A stretch of 8,829 bases of DNA, taken from contig CALFDL010000318.1 in the NCBI GenBank assembly GCA_937950415.1, positions 1 to 8,829 on the forward strand, given 5' to 3'. Below the pieces are notes generated by a model that was not told the origin of the DNA, did no database searches, and worked only from the letters and a program-made list of their open reading frames with translations. Both the position numbers and the translations under genes were made by a program. This DNA is from an uncultured Collinsella sp. (GTDB lineage Bacteria > Actinomycetota > Coriobacteriia > Coriobacteriales > Coriobacteriaceae). This document shows positions 1 to 7,009 of the stretch, piece after piece (the first letter of the stretch is position 1; each line of letters opens with the position of its first letter).

Positions 1-2
1 AG

Positions 3-2303
3 CGTCTGTTCCGCCGCGGCGATGCCTGCCGTCTGATCAAGCGCTGCAACGACTTTGGCGCCGGCGGCGTCTCGGTCGCCGTGGGCGAGCTTGCCGACGG
101 CCTGTATGTCGACCTGGACACCGTGACCAAGAAGTACGATGGCCTGGACGGCACCGAGCTCGCCATCTCCGAGTCCCAGGAGCGTATGGCCTGCGCCGTC
201 GCCGACGGTGACGTCGAGGAGTTCATGGGCTACGCCGCCGAGGAGAACCTCGAGGCGACCGTTATCGCCGAGGTTACCGCCGAACCGCGCATGCGCATGG
301 CCTGGAACGGTGTCGCCATCGTCGACCTATCCCGCGAGTTCCTCAACTCCAACGGCGCGCCCAAGCACCAGGTCGCCCACGTGTGTGCCCGCAGCGTGTG
401 GCAGCCCAGCTGGGCCGGCACCACGCTTGCCGAGCGCATGACCTCGCTTGTCACCGACCTCAACGTCGCCTCCAACAAGGGCCTTTCCGAGCGCTTCGAC
501 TCCACCATCGGCGCCGCGACCGTGCTCATGCCCTTTGGCGGCAAGACGCAGCTCACCCCGAGCTCGGCCATGGTCGCCAAGTTCCCCGTGGACGGCGAGA
601 CCACCACGGCGAGCGCCATGGCATGGGGCTTCAACCCCTACCTGATGGAAGCCGACCAGTTTGCTGGCGCCTACCTGTCCGTGGTCGAGTCCATCGCCAA
701 GCTCGTGGCTGCCGGCTTTGAGCACAAGCGCGCCTATCTCTCCTTCCAGGAGTACTTCGAGCGTCTGCGCACCGAGGCCGAGCGTTGGGGCAAGCCCATG
801 GCTGCAGTACTCGGCGCCCTCATGGCCCAGGTCGACCTGGGTGCCGGCGCCATCGGCGGCAAGGACTCCATGAGCGGCTCGTTTGAGGACGAGGCCGGCG
901 AGCTCAACGTTCCGCCGACCCTGATCAGCTTCGCCGTCGCCGTGGGCAAGGCCGCCCGCGCCGTCTCGCCCGAGTTCAAGGGCCTCACGCACCGCGTCGT
1001 CCGCATCGCCCCCGCTACCTATGGCGAGGACTACCGTCCCGACGCCCAGCAGCTGCTCGCCGCGTTTGACGCCGTCGAGGCGCTCACCGCCAACGGCAAC
1101 GCCCCGGCCATCTCCACGCCCGGGTACGGCTGCGGCGCCGAGAGCCTCTTTAAGATGTGCGTCGGTAACCAGATCGGTATCGAGCTTGCCGAGGATGTAG
1201 ACGTGGAGAGCCTCTTCACCCCGCTCTACGGCAGCTTTATCGTCGAGCTCGCCGAGGACGCCGAGCTGCCCGAGGTCGCCAACGGCGTTGTCGTCGAGCC
1301 CCTGGGCACCACCGTCGAGGGCTATGTCATCGACACCGGCTCCGAGGTCATCGAGCTCTCCGAGCTCCAGGAGGCATGGGAGAGCGGCATCGAGGGCGTC
1401 TTCGCCTACCGCAGCGCCGGCGAGACCCCCGAGGTCGAGACCATCGACTTCCGCGCCAAGGACATCCACGTGTACGTCGGCGCCAAGATCGCCCGCCCGC
1501 GCGTGGTTATCCCCGTGTTCCCCGGCAACAACTGCGAGTACGATAGCACCCGTGCCTTCCGCGCCGCCGGCGCCGAGGCCGACACCTTCGTGATCAACAA
1601 CCTCACGCCCGAGGCCGTCGCCGAAAGCACCCACGAGCTTGCCCGCCGCATCCGCGCAAGCCAGATCGTCATGATCCCCGGCGGCTTCTCGGGCGGCGAC
1701 GAGCCCGACGGCTCCGCCAAGTTCATCACGGCGTTCTTCCGCGCTCCCGAGGTCACCGAGGCAGTCCGCGACCTGCTCAAGGCCCGCGATGGCCTGATGC
1801 TGGGCATCTGCAACGGCTTCCAGGCCCTGATCAAGCTCGGCCTGGTGCCCTACGGCGACATCGTCGACGCCACGCCCGATGCGCCCACGTTGACGTTCAA
1901 CACCATCGGTCGCCACCAGAGCCGTCTGGTGCGCACCCGCATCTCGTCCAACTTGTCCCCGTGGCTGTCGCAGTGCAGCCTGGACGACCCCTACACCGTC
2001 GCCATCAGCCACGGCGAGGGCCGCTTTGTCGCCAACGACGAAGTGCTCGCCCAGCTGATCGCCAACGGCCAGGTCGCCACGCAGTACGTGGGCGAAGACG
2101 GCAAGCCCAGCATGGATCTTTCCGTCAACCCCAACGGCTCCGCACTCGCCATCGAGGGCATCACGAGCCCCGACGGCCGTGTCCTGGGCAAGATGGGCCA
2201 TGCCGAGCGTCGCGGCGACAATCTGTACCGCAACGTGCCCGAGCATGTCCCCGGCGATAAGTTCATGCCGATCTTTGAGAGCGGCGTAGCCTACTTCGCT
2301 TAA
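3..2303 (+). CDS. purL: Phosphoribosylformylglycinamidine synthase, single-chain form with glutaminase domain (5' partial)
   Basis: This enzyme makes FGAM from FGAR, ATP and glutamine, the fourth step of cytoplasmic de novo purine synthesis. The reading frame is open to the left edge (first whole codon at 3), so the GTG at 81 is an internal Val inside the conserved stretch NDFGAGGVSVAVGELADG. About 766 residues are visible. The single-chain clostridial/actinobacterial PurL form is usually ~1,200-1,300 residues, so about 450-500 N-terminal residues lie outside. The synthase part carries GGKDSMSGSF (near visible residue 285) and TPGYGCGAES. The class I glutaminase domain starts near residue 497 (RPRVVIPVFPGNNCEYD). 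Its nucleophile is Cys603 in GICNGFQAL (codon 1809-1811), and the likely triad partners are His733 and Glu735 in GHAER, 33 residues from the end, as in the E. coli enzyme. No frameshift is seen. A strong terminator follows. The family call is very secure. Confidence 0.97.
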   Translation, partial: RLFRRGDACRLIKRCNDFGAGGVSVAVGELADGLYVDLDTVTKKYDGLDGTELAISESQERMACAVADGDVEEFMGYAAEENLEATVIAEVTAEPRMRMAWNGVAIVDLSREFLNSNGAPKHQVAHVCARSVWQPSWAGTTLAERMTSLVTDLNVASNKGLSERFDSTIGAATVLMPFGGKTQLTPSSAMVAKFPVDGETTTASAMAWGFNPYLMEADQFAGAYLSVVESIAKLVAAGFEHKRAYLSFQEYFERLRTEAERWGKPMAAVLGALMAQVDLGAGAIGGKDSMSGSFEDEAGELNVPPTLISFAVAVGKAARAVSPEFKGLTHRVVRIAPATYGEDYRPDAQQLLAAFDAVEALTANGNAPAISTPGYGCGAESLFKMCVGNQIGIELAEDVDVESLFTPLYGSFIVELAEDAELPEVANGVVVEPLGTTVEGYVIDTGSEVIELSELQEAWESGIEGVFAYRSAGETPEVETIDFRAKDIHVYVGAKIARPRVVIPVFPGNNCEYDSTRAFRAAGAEADTFVINNLTPEAVAESTHELARRIRASQIVMIPGGFSGGDEPDGSAKFITAFFRAPEVTEAVRDLLKARDGLMLGICNGFQALIKLGLVPYGDIVDATPDAPTLTFNTIGRHQSRLVRTRISSNLSPWLSQCSLDDPYTVAISHGEGRFVANDEVLAQLIANGQVATQYVGEDGKPSMDLSVNPNGSALAIEGITSPDGRVLGKMGHAERRGDNLYRNVPEHVPGDKFMPIFESGVAYFA

Positions 2304-2318
2304 AGCTTTCCCATCGGG

Positions 2319-2324
2319 TACAAT
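2319..2324 (+). promoter_or_regulatory. Possible -10 element (TACAAT) between purL and the EamA gene
   Basis: TACAAT differs by one base from the TATAAT consensus and lies in the 37-nt stretch between the purL stop and the terminator stem. No good -35 is present: the nearest candidates around 2295-2301 match TTGACA poorly. If it is real, transcription would begin near 2331 and the RNA would contain the terminator hairpin in its leader. It is a weak motif-only call, listed because the EamA gene has almost no room for a promoter downstream of the terminator. Confidence 0.25.
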
Positions 2325-2340
2325 CCCCTCGGGTAACAAC

Positions 2341-2377
2341 ACCCGCCACCGGCACACCCGGTGGCGGGTTCTTTTTT
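2341..2377 (+). terminator. Rho-independent terminator after purL
   Basis: A perfect 12-bp GC-rich stem (arms 2341-2352 and 2358-2369) with a 5-nt loop CACAC is followed by TC and then six T residues (2372-2377). It begins 37 nt after the purL stop and ends 25 nt before the EamA start codon, so it separates the two genes and also sits in any leader that enters the EamA gene from upstream. Confidence 0.95.
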
Positions 2378-2402
2378 GCTTCGCACATATGGAAAGGACA
2401 TC

Positions 2403-3338
2403 ATGGAAAGCCGCAAGCCGTATCTCGCCACCCTGCCCGGACTTATCCTGGGCTGTCTTGTTTGCTGTGCACTCTGGGGATCGGCCTTTCCCTGCATCAA
2501 GATCGGCTACGCACTCTTTGGTATCCCGGCGCACGATAGCGCCTCGCAACTGCTCTTTGCAGGTTTGCGCTTCACGCTTGCCGGTATCCTGGTTATCGCC
2601 GGTATGAGTGCGGCCCAGCGCCGCCCGCTCGTCCCACAGGTACGCGATATCAAGCCCATCTTTATCTTGTCGCTCTTTCAGACCATCGGTCAGTACTTCT
2701 TTTTCTATCTGGGCCTCTCGCGCGCCAGCGCCATGTCGAGCTCCATCATCGAGGCCAGCGCCAACTTCCTAGCCATCCTCTTTGCCGCCCTGGCGTTTCG
2801 CACCGAAAAGCTCGATGCGGCCAAAGTGCTCGGCTGCGTACTGGGCTTTGCCGGTGTCGCGCTCGTCAACCTTTCGGGCGCGGACGGCACCTTTGGCTTT
2901 ACGCTCGACGGCGAGGGCTTTATCCTGGCCTCCACCGTCGCGGGTGCCCTTTCGACCTGTCTGATCGGCATCTTCTCGCGCGAGCACGACGGCGTCTTGC
3001 TTGCCGGGTGGCAGTTCTTGGTCGGCGGCCTGGTCCTCACCGCCATCGGCTTTTTGATAGGTGGCGCGCTCTCCCCCACGGCGATTGCCCCCGCCATCGC
3101 GCTCATCATCTACATGGCGCTTATCTCCGCGGTCGCCTACTCGCTGTGGTCGCGCCTGCTTGCTGTCAACCCCGTCAGCCGCGTCTCGGTCTTTGGGTTT
3201 ATGAACCCCGTCTTTGGTGTGCTGCTGAGCGCGCTGCTGCTCGGCGAAGGCGCGGGCACGAGCCCCGCTACCGTCATCGTTGCCCTGCTGTTGGTCTGCG
3301 GCGGCATCATCATCGTCAACAAACCCAAAAAAGCATAG
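2403..3338 (+). CDS. EamA-family (DMT superfamily) transporter, 10 TM
   Basis: This is a 311-residue inner-membrane protein of the drug/metabolite transporter superfamily, probably an exporter of a small metabolite; the substrate cannot be read from sequence. Ten hydrophobic segments are visible at about residues 11-29, 50-68, 86-103, 115-132, 140-157, 172-190, 197-219, 228-248, 262-281 and 288-305. They form two five-helix EamA repeats. Typical landmarks are ALWGSAFPCIKIG in helix 1, SRASAMSSSIIEASANF before helix 4, FRTEKLDAAKVLG after helix 4, and NPVFGVLLSALLLGEG near helix 9. The ATG at 2403 is chosen because GGAAAGGA (2391-2398) precedes it and the protein then begins like its family. 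An in-frame GTG at 2361 lies inside the terminator stem and is rejected. The gene stands alone, with terminators on both sides. The family is secure, the function open. Confidence 0.9.
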   Translation: MESRKPYLATLPGLILGCLVCCALWGSAFPCIKIGYALFGIPAHDSASQLLFAGLRFTLAGILVIAGMSAAQRRPLVPQVRDIKPIFILSLFQTIGQYFFFYLGLSRASAMSSSIIEASANFLAILFAALAFRTEKLDAAKVLGCVLGFAGVALVNLSGADGTFGFTLDGEGFILASTVAGALSTCLIGIFSREHDGVLLAGWQFLVGGLVLTAIGFLIGGALSPTAIAPAIALIIYMALISAVAYSLWSRLLAVNPVSRVSVFGFMNPVFGVLLSALLLGEGAGTSPATVIVALLLVCGGIIIVNKPKKA

Positions 3339-3414
3339 TGAACTGCCCTTATTTAGCAGAGGGGATTCACATACTTTAGTTTAATGGAGTACATCGGTAA
3401 ACTGAGGGCCGCCA

Positions 3415-3440
3415 CGCACGCAAACGTGCGCCCCTTTTTT
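3415..3440 (+). terminator. Rho-independent terminator after the EamA gene
   Basis: The stem CGCACG (3415-3420) pairs with CGTGCG (3425-3430) around a CAAA loop, followed by CCCC and six T residues (3435-3440). GGG at 3406-3408 could extend the pairing to the CCCC across a bulge. The T-run ends at the base next to the stop codon of the convergent cyclase gene. On the opposite strand no T-run follows the stem, so it should stop only plus-strand transcription. Confidence 0.85.
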
Positions 3441-4583
3441 CTAGCGTATCTGAACGCCGGCTTTCTTTTTCTCGGCCTTGACGCGGTAGAGCTCCGCATC
3501 GGCAGCGCGAAGTAAGTCTTGCCAGGTGTCAACGCTATCGCCGACCCACGCGTAACCGATGGACATCCGCAATGCATACGGCACCTCGGCACGAGCGAGC
3601 TCGTCGTCAATCGCCGAACACAGGTCTATGATGTCCTGTACCGCCACTGCCTTTTGGAGCACCACGAACTCATCGCCACCGTAGCGTGCGATAAAGCCAC
3701 CAGACGCCGAGCAGACTTCTTTGAGCGCAGCGGATATGACCTGAAGAGCATGGTCGCCCTCCACATGTCCATAGCGATCGTTAATCTGCTTAAAGCCATC
3801 AGCGTCCATCATAAGCAGATATACATCTTCGGCCTGATCCACATTTGAAAAGAGCGACAGCATATAGGTCTCAAAACGGTTGCGATTGTTGAGGCCAGTC
3901 AACGGGTCAGTAGAGATCAGTTGCTCCTGATAGACGATATAGAGCAGCAGGATGCTCAGCGTTATACCGACGCAAAGGCCCGGTACCGAAAACAAAACCT
4001 GGAAGGTACCGCCCACCAGAGCGGGAACCGCAAAAAAGGCGAGGGTGCGATAAATGGCCTTCTTTTGCAGGCTTTCGACTTTTCGAGCCTGAATAAAGGC
4101 ATGCAAGGACGTATATATGACGTAGCAGTAGCTCACGATGGGCTGGATCATATAAGCAAAGCCGCGACGATATACGCCCTGCGCATCGATATAGAACATA
4201 GCGTGCGTCCAGTAGCTGGTAAATGCCAGCACGACCACCAATGCTGTTGGCAACGTTAAAAGTACCACCCTGTAGGGCGTGGTCAGGAGCCGTGAGCCCT
4301 GCATCGTCTCGGAATAGAAAAACCAAATGAGGCACGCGATGGCGAACAGCGAAAACGAAACCGCGTTGGAAATCCAGTTGGCCGTGATGCCTACAGGAGT
4401 GCTCACGCCGTCCGAGAGCGTCCAGATCATATCGAAGAAAATGTAGGCAGCAGACGTGTAGCCCAGCATGCTAAACAAAAGCTGCTGGGTGCTCGAGAAC
4501 AGGGAGCGACGGCTTCGCACGGCAAGCCCGATAAGAATAATCATGCACAGCAGGAATATCTCGATCTTGAGTGCCTTAACCAC
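3441..4583 (-). CDS. Membrane diguanylate cyclase (7 TM sensor-like region + GGDEF domain)
   Basis: The predicted product condenses two GTP into c-di-GMP. The 380-residue protein has seven hydrophobic segments at about residues 6-22, 33-53, 67-90, 104-123, 143-162, 177-198 and 203-218, resembling the 7TM N-termini of some sensor kinases and cyclases. A GGDEF domain follows from about 224 to 372. It has DPLTGLNNRNRF at its start, metal-binding Asp260 in DADGFKQIND with Asn268/Asp269, an intact GGDEF at 302-306, and SIGYAW and AADAELYRVK near the end. The RxxD inhibitory I-site expected at about 293-296 is absent (sequence ASGG). The GTG start at 4583 is preferred because GGGAGGG lies 7-8 nt upstream; the longer frame from TTG at 4601 would translate that ribosome-binding site. 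GC content looks lower than in purL. No EAL or other domain is attached. Activity is inferred from the intact motifs. Confidence 0.92.
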   Translation of the reverse strand: MVKALKIEIFLLCMIILIGLAVRSRRSLFSSTQQLLFSMLGYTSAAYIFFDMIWTLSDGVSTPVGITANWISNAVSFSLFAIACLIWFFYSETMQGSRLLTTPYRVVLLTLPTALVVVLAFTSYWTHAMFYIDAQGVYRRGFAYMIQPIVSYCYVIYTSLHAFIQARKVESLQKKAIYRTLAFFAVPALVGGTFQVLFSVPGLCVGITLSILLLYIVYQEQLISTDPLTGLNNRNRFETYMLSLFSNVDQAEDVYLLMMDADGFKQINDRYGHVEGDHALQVISAALKEVCSASGGFIARYGGDEFVVLQKAVAVQDIIDLCSAIDDELARAEVPYALRMSIGYAWVGDSVDTWQDLLRAADAELYRVKAEKKKAGVQIR

Positions 4584-4615
4584 TAGACGCCCTCCCTTCA
4601 ATATCCAAGTGGTCA

Positions 4616-4629
4616 GAATCGCCCGATTC
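4616..4629. repeat. Short perfect palindrome in the cyclase leader
   Basis: GAATCG (4616-4621) and CGATTC (4624-4629) are separated by CC. It lies 33-46 nt upstream of the cyclase start codon, so it would be in the 5' UTR if transcription starts near 4667. It could be a small RNA hairpin or a protein-binding site. It does not match the conserved core of a c-di-GMP (GEMM) riboswitch as I know it. Confidence 0.4.
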
Positions 4630-4673
4630 GTGTCTGGGCAATAAACGCCCCTTACTCCGCAGGGGTAAAGGGA

Positions 4674-4679
4674 ATCATA
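4674..4679 (-). promoter_or_regulatory. Possible -10 element (TATGAT) for the cyclase gene
   Basis: Read on the minus strand, TATGAT is one base from consensus and lies about 90 nt upstream of the GTG start. No clear -35 is found at 16-18 nt; the region where it should be is one arm of a large inverted repeat. This is a motif-only call. Confidence 0.3.
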
Positions 4680-4680
4680 G

Positions 4681-4728
4681 CAGAGCGGCCGAACGTTGCT
4701 GTAAGACAGCTCTCGTTCGGGCGCTCTG
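4681..4728. repeat. Large imperfect hairpin between kdgT and the cyclase gene
   Basis: Two 15-base arms (4681-4695 and 4714-4728) pair at 14 of 15 positions. Inside them is a second 5-bp stem, GCTGT (4698-4702) with ACAGC (4706-4710), around an AAG loop. It starts 43 nt after the kdgT stop in the direction of kdgT transcription. It could form a kdgT 3'-end structure, but no T-run follows on either strand, so it is not a canonical intrinsic terminator. It also abuts the TATGAT element of the cyclase, so it could be an operator, or a short dispersed repeat. A smaller 6-bp stem (4731-4736 with 4742-4747) lies between it and kdgT. Confidence 0.75.
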
Positions 4729-4771
4729 ACGGCGCGAATTGCACGCCGGAATCAATTATCGGTAACGGCCG

Positions 4772-5794
4772 TTACTCGCCGTCGATGTCGGTCGCGACGG
4801 CCTCCTCAATAGCCTCGACGCCTTCGACCGACAGATCTTCTTCGCCGTGGCAGAACTTCTTATCGACCCAGCCGGTCAGAATCGGGGCCATGATTGCCGT
4901 GATGATGACGGCGGTGGCGATCTGCGCATACGCGGTGGGCGCAAGCTCGGCATAGCGCGGAGCGACCTCGGCGAGGGCGACCGGCGTGGTCATGGCCGTG
5001 CCGGCAATGGTGGAGCAGGCAACGGCCGCCTTGCCGTTGCCGCCACACAGGCGCTCGAAGGCAAAGGTAATGGGACCGACGATAAAGAGCGTGATGAGGC
5101 CCAGCAGGATGCCGGAAATACCGCCGGTGATAAAGCTCGACAGGCTCATGGACGCGCCAAGCTGAAATCCGATGACGGCAATCGCAGGGTTGGCACCGGG
5201 AACTAGCAGGTTCTTAATAAACGGGAACAGGTTGCCCAGAACCATGCCGATAACGAGCGGCAAAATGGAGCCGATGATAGTACCGACAGGAATGTTGGCA
5301 AGACCCGAAACACCAAGGATGATCATCGTGACGGCGGGGCCGGCCGTAAAGAACAGGATACCGACGGCGCCCTGCTCGGACTCATCGCCGAACTCGCCCA
5401 TGATGCCCGTATAGAGCGCCATGTTGCAAAACGTGATGCCGCCGATGATAGACACGGAGCTCAGACCCAGGAAGTTGTCGTTAAAGAAATATGCCACGCC
5501 CAGGCCGAGAGCCGCTGCGACGACCAGCTTGGGAATCAGCACAACGATGCCGGTCTTGATGGCGCCCGGCGTGGACTTAAAGCTGATGCCGGCGCCCACA
5601 AACAGCAGGATCGCGGCGACGATGGTATTGGAGCCACCGCGGCAGGCAGCCGTAAAGAATCCGCCGATCTCAAAAACCTGCGGGCAGAAGGTGTTGAGCA
5701 AAAGACCGACGATCATCGGATAGATCATGATGTCGCCCGGGATGCGCGGGACCTTGAATTTCTTTTGCTCGTTGGCGGTCGCTTCCTGTGCCAT
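4772..5794 (-). CDS. kdgT: 2-keto-3-deoxygluconate permease
   Basis: This is a proton-coupled uptake carrier for 2-keto-3-deoxygluconate, a sugar acid from pectin, alginate or hexuronate breakdown, in the cytoplasmic membrane. The 340-residue product has the order of conserved blocks known from E. coli KdgT: RIPGDIMIYPMIVGLLLNTF at the N-terminus, a GAGISFK block, GPAVTMIILGVSGLA in the middle, and AGTAMTTPVALAEVAPRY then APTAYAQIATAVIITAI near the C-terminus. About ten hydrophobic segments are visible, followed by an acidic tail. The ATG at 5794 is used because an upstream in-frame TTG (5824) has no ribosome-binding site; a G-rich GGGGG stretch lies just before the ATG. No kdgK, kdgA or uronate gene is in the window, so the substrate rests on family membership alone. 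A hexuronate or other keto-acid substrate is possible. It lies 150 nt downstream of azlD and probably has its own promoter. Confidence 0.88.
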   Translation of the reverse strand: MAQEATANEQKKFKVPRIPGDIMIYPMIVGLLLNTFCPQVFEIGGFFTAACRGGSNTIVAAILLFVGAGISFKSTPGAIKTGIVVLIPKLVVAAALGLGVAYFFNDNFLGLSSVSIIGGITFCNMALYTGIMGEFGDESEQGAVGILFFTAGPAVTMIILGVSGLANIPVGTIIGSILPLVIGMVLGNLFPFIKNLLVPGANPAIAVIGFQLGASMSLSSFITGGISGILLGLITLFIVGPITFAFERLCGGNGKAAVACSTIAGTAMTTPVALAEVAPRYAELAPTAYAQIATAVIITAIMAPILTGWVDKKFCHGEEDLSVEGVEAIEEAVATDIDGE

Positions 5795-5845
5795 GAAACC
5801 CCCATTTCCGCTGACGGGGTACAAAAGCCCACGTCACGCTTTGCT

Positions 5846-5870
5846 ACAGTAAAGTTTGACCATGGTACCA
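5846..5870 (-). promoter_or_regulatory. Candidate kdgT promoter/operator with overlapping palindromes
   Basis: Two overlapping 8-bp palindromes, ACCATGGT (5859-5866) and TGGTACCA (5863-5870), lie 65-76 nt upstream of the kdgT ATG. A weak minus-strand -10-like TACTGT lies at 5851-5846, which puts the palindromes in the spacer of that promoter. TGGTACCA resembles the TGGT-ACCA half-site layout of GntR-family uronate regulators, but that is an analogy only. No good -35 is seen. Confidence 0.3.
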
Positions 5871-5944
5871 GAAGAAATAGACCAGCTCGGTGAAAAATTC
5901 GACAAGTTGGGATGGAACGAGATTCGGAGCCCGCGACGCCACCC

Positions 5945-6268
5945 CTATATAAGGCTCAAGACGATATAGAGTACGATGCCCGAGACGCAGCACCACAGCA
6001 TCGATTTTGTCTTGACCGCCACGACCACGACGCCGGCGGCCGCAATCCAGGGAACCAAGGCAGGCCAGAGCCCCGCGTCGAACGCGCCGGGACTCACCAA
6101 GTCGTTGGCGACCAGCGCGGCAAAGGCAGCGGGCGGGATATAGCCCAGGGCCTCGGTAATGTGGGGCGACAGGGTCCGCCCGCGCAAGGCGAACGCCGGC
6201 GCGATGCGAAAGAACGCGATAGCAGCCCACGACGACAGCCACAGAACCAAAAACTCGTTAACGGGCAT
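5945..6268 (-). CDS. azlD: AzlD-family small subunit of a branched-chain amino-acid exporter
   Basis: This 107-residue protein has about four hydrophobic segments (near residues 5-23, 43-58, 66-85 and 91-106), the size and layout of AzlD/YgaH proteins. These work with AzlC/YgaZ to export branched-chain amino acids or analogues across the cytoplasmic membrane. Family-like features are an early RIAPAFALRGR segment, a conserved-looking LGYIPPAAFAALVANDL stretch, and a final WCCVSGIVLYIVLSLI helix. The ATG at 6268 is chosen because AGAGG lies 8 nt before it and because its frame overlaps the end of azlC by 11 nt (ATG at 6268, azlC TAA ending at 6258), typical of translational coupling. A longer upstream extension of this frame would only be a shadow of azlC. 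No clear terminator is seen after its stop. Confidence 0.88.
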   Translation of the reverse strand: MPVNEFLVLWLSSWAAIAFFRIAPAFALRGRTLSPHITEALGYIPPAAFAALVANDLVSPGAFDAGLWPALVPWIAAAGVVVVAVKTKSMLWCCVSGIVLYIVLSLI

Positions 6269-6950
6269 CGCGGGCACCTCTTCCGTCAAATACAGCATCG
6301 CACGCCAGCGCAATGGCAATGCCGACCACGACGCTTGCCGGCACGGCAATATTCGTGAGGCCCAAGAACTTGCATACGGCGACGGACACCGCGCCCGAAA
6401 CCGCCGCGACAACGTTGCCGCGCGACAGCCGCTGCGAAAAGAGCAGGCAGATAAAGAGCGAGGTGCAGACAAAGGCTGCAATGGCGGTGGGAACATCGAC
6501 AACGGCGCCGACGATGGCGCCCATCGTACACGAAACGCCCCATGTTGCGATGAGGATCACGTTGAGCACAAAGGACTCGCGCGAGCCCCAATCCTCCCCT
6601 TCAACCAACTTGGCAAGCGAGATGCCATATGCCTCCTCGGTAAGTGTCGCGGCAACAGCCAGCGTCTGACGCTTCGAGGCACCCGTCAGATGCGGCGCGA
6701 TCGATGCCGAGTAAAGCGCAAAACGCGAGGAGATGGCGGCAACGCTCGCGATAATCGAAGGTGCCGGTACACCCGCCAGCCAAAGATTGCAGATCATAAA
6801 CTGGCCGCTGCCCGTCACAAACGTGCTGCTCAGAGCAAAAACCATCCAGGGTTCCATTCCCGTCTGCCCCATGATCATTCCGCACGGCGCGCCTATTGCA
6901 ACATAGGTAAGCATCACTGGCCAGACGATTTTAAAGATCCTAAGGACCAT
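6258..6950 (-). CDS. azlC: AzlC-family large subunit of a branched-chain amino-acid exporter
   Basis: This is a 230-residue membrane protein, the usual size for AzlC/YgaZ, with about six to eight hydrophobic segments. Early landmarks are IVWPVMLTYVAIGAPCG, then FVTGSGQFMICNLWLAG and SRFALYSASIAPHL, which match the GASQF...LYG.SLAPHL layout of the family. In B. subtilis AzlCD gives resistance to 4-azaleucine and in E. coli YgaZH exports valine; the exact substrate here is unknown. The ATG at 6950 is chosen because a GGGAG lies just upstream and the product then begins like its family. The longer open frame to 7184 would run through the intergenic region into the divergent HD gene and is rejected. 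It forms an operon with azlD through an 11-nt overlap. Promoter elements are not obvious, but an inverted repeat lies 60-95 nt upstream. Confidence 0.88.
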   Translation of the reverse strand: MVLRIFKIVWPVMLTYVAIGAPCGMIMGQTGMEPWMVFALSSTFVTGSGQFMICNLWLAGVPAPSIIASVAAISSRFALYSASIAPHLTGASKRQTLAVAATLTEEAYGISLAKLVEGEDWGSRESFVLNVILIATWGVSCTMGAIVGAVVDVPTAIAAFVCTSLFICLLFSQRLSRGNVVAAVSGAVSVAVCKFLGLTNIAVPASVVVGIAIALACDAVFDGRGARDAR

Positions 6951-7009
6951 GCCACTCCCATTCTGGTAAGTCGTCTGCAGCGCGCCTCGCAACGCAGCAG
7001 AAATATCAA

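Noticed and set aside
2361..2402. Upstream GTG start for the EamA gene
   Set aside because: The GTG is in the terminator stem and would add 14 non-family residues; the ATG at 2403 has its own ribosome-binding site.
327..2549. A 740-codon open frame on the minus strand opposite purL
   Set aside because: It is in the same codon register as purL, so its stops would need TTA, CTA or TCA codons in purL, which are very rare in this GC-rich gene. Its translation has no family features, while purL is conserved throughout.
4584..4601. TTG start for the cyclase
   Set aside because: This would place the GGGAGGG ribosome-binding site within the coding sequence; the GTG at 4583 is correctly spaced from it.
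4584..4673. A c-di-GMP riboswitch upstream of the cyclase
   Set aside because: I looked for the conserved GEMM core and tetraloop-receptor layout and did not find it.
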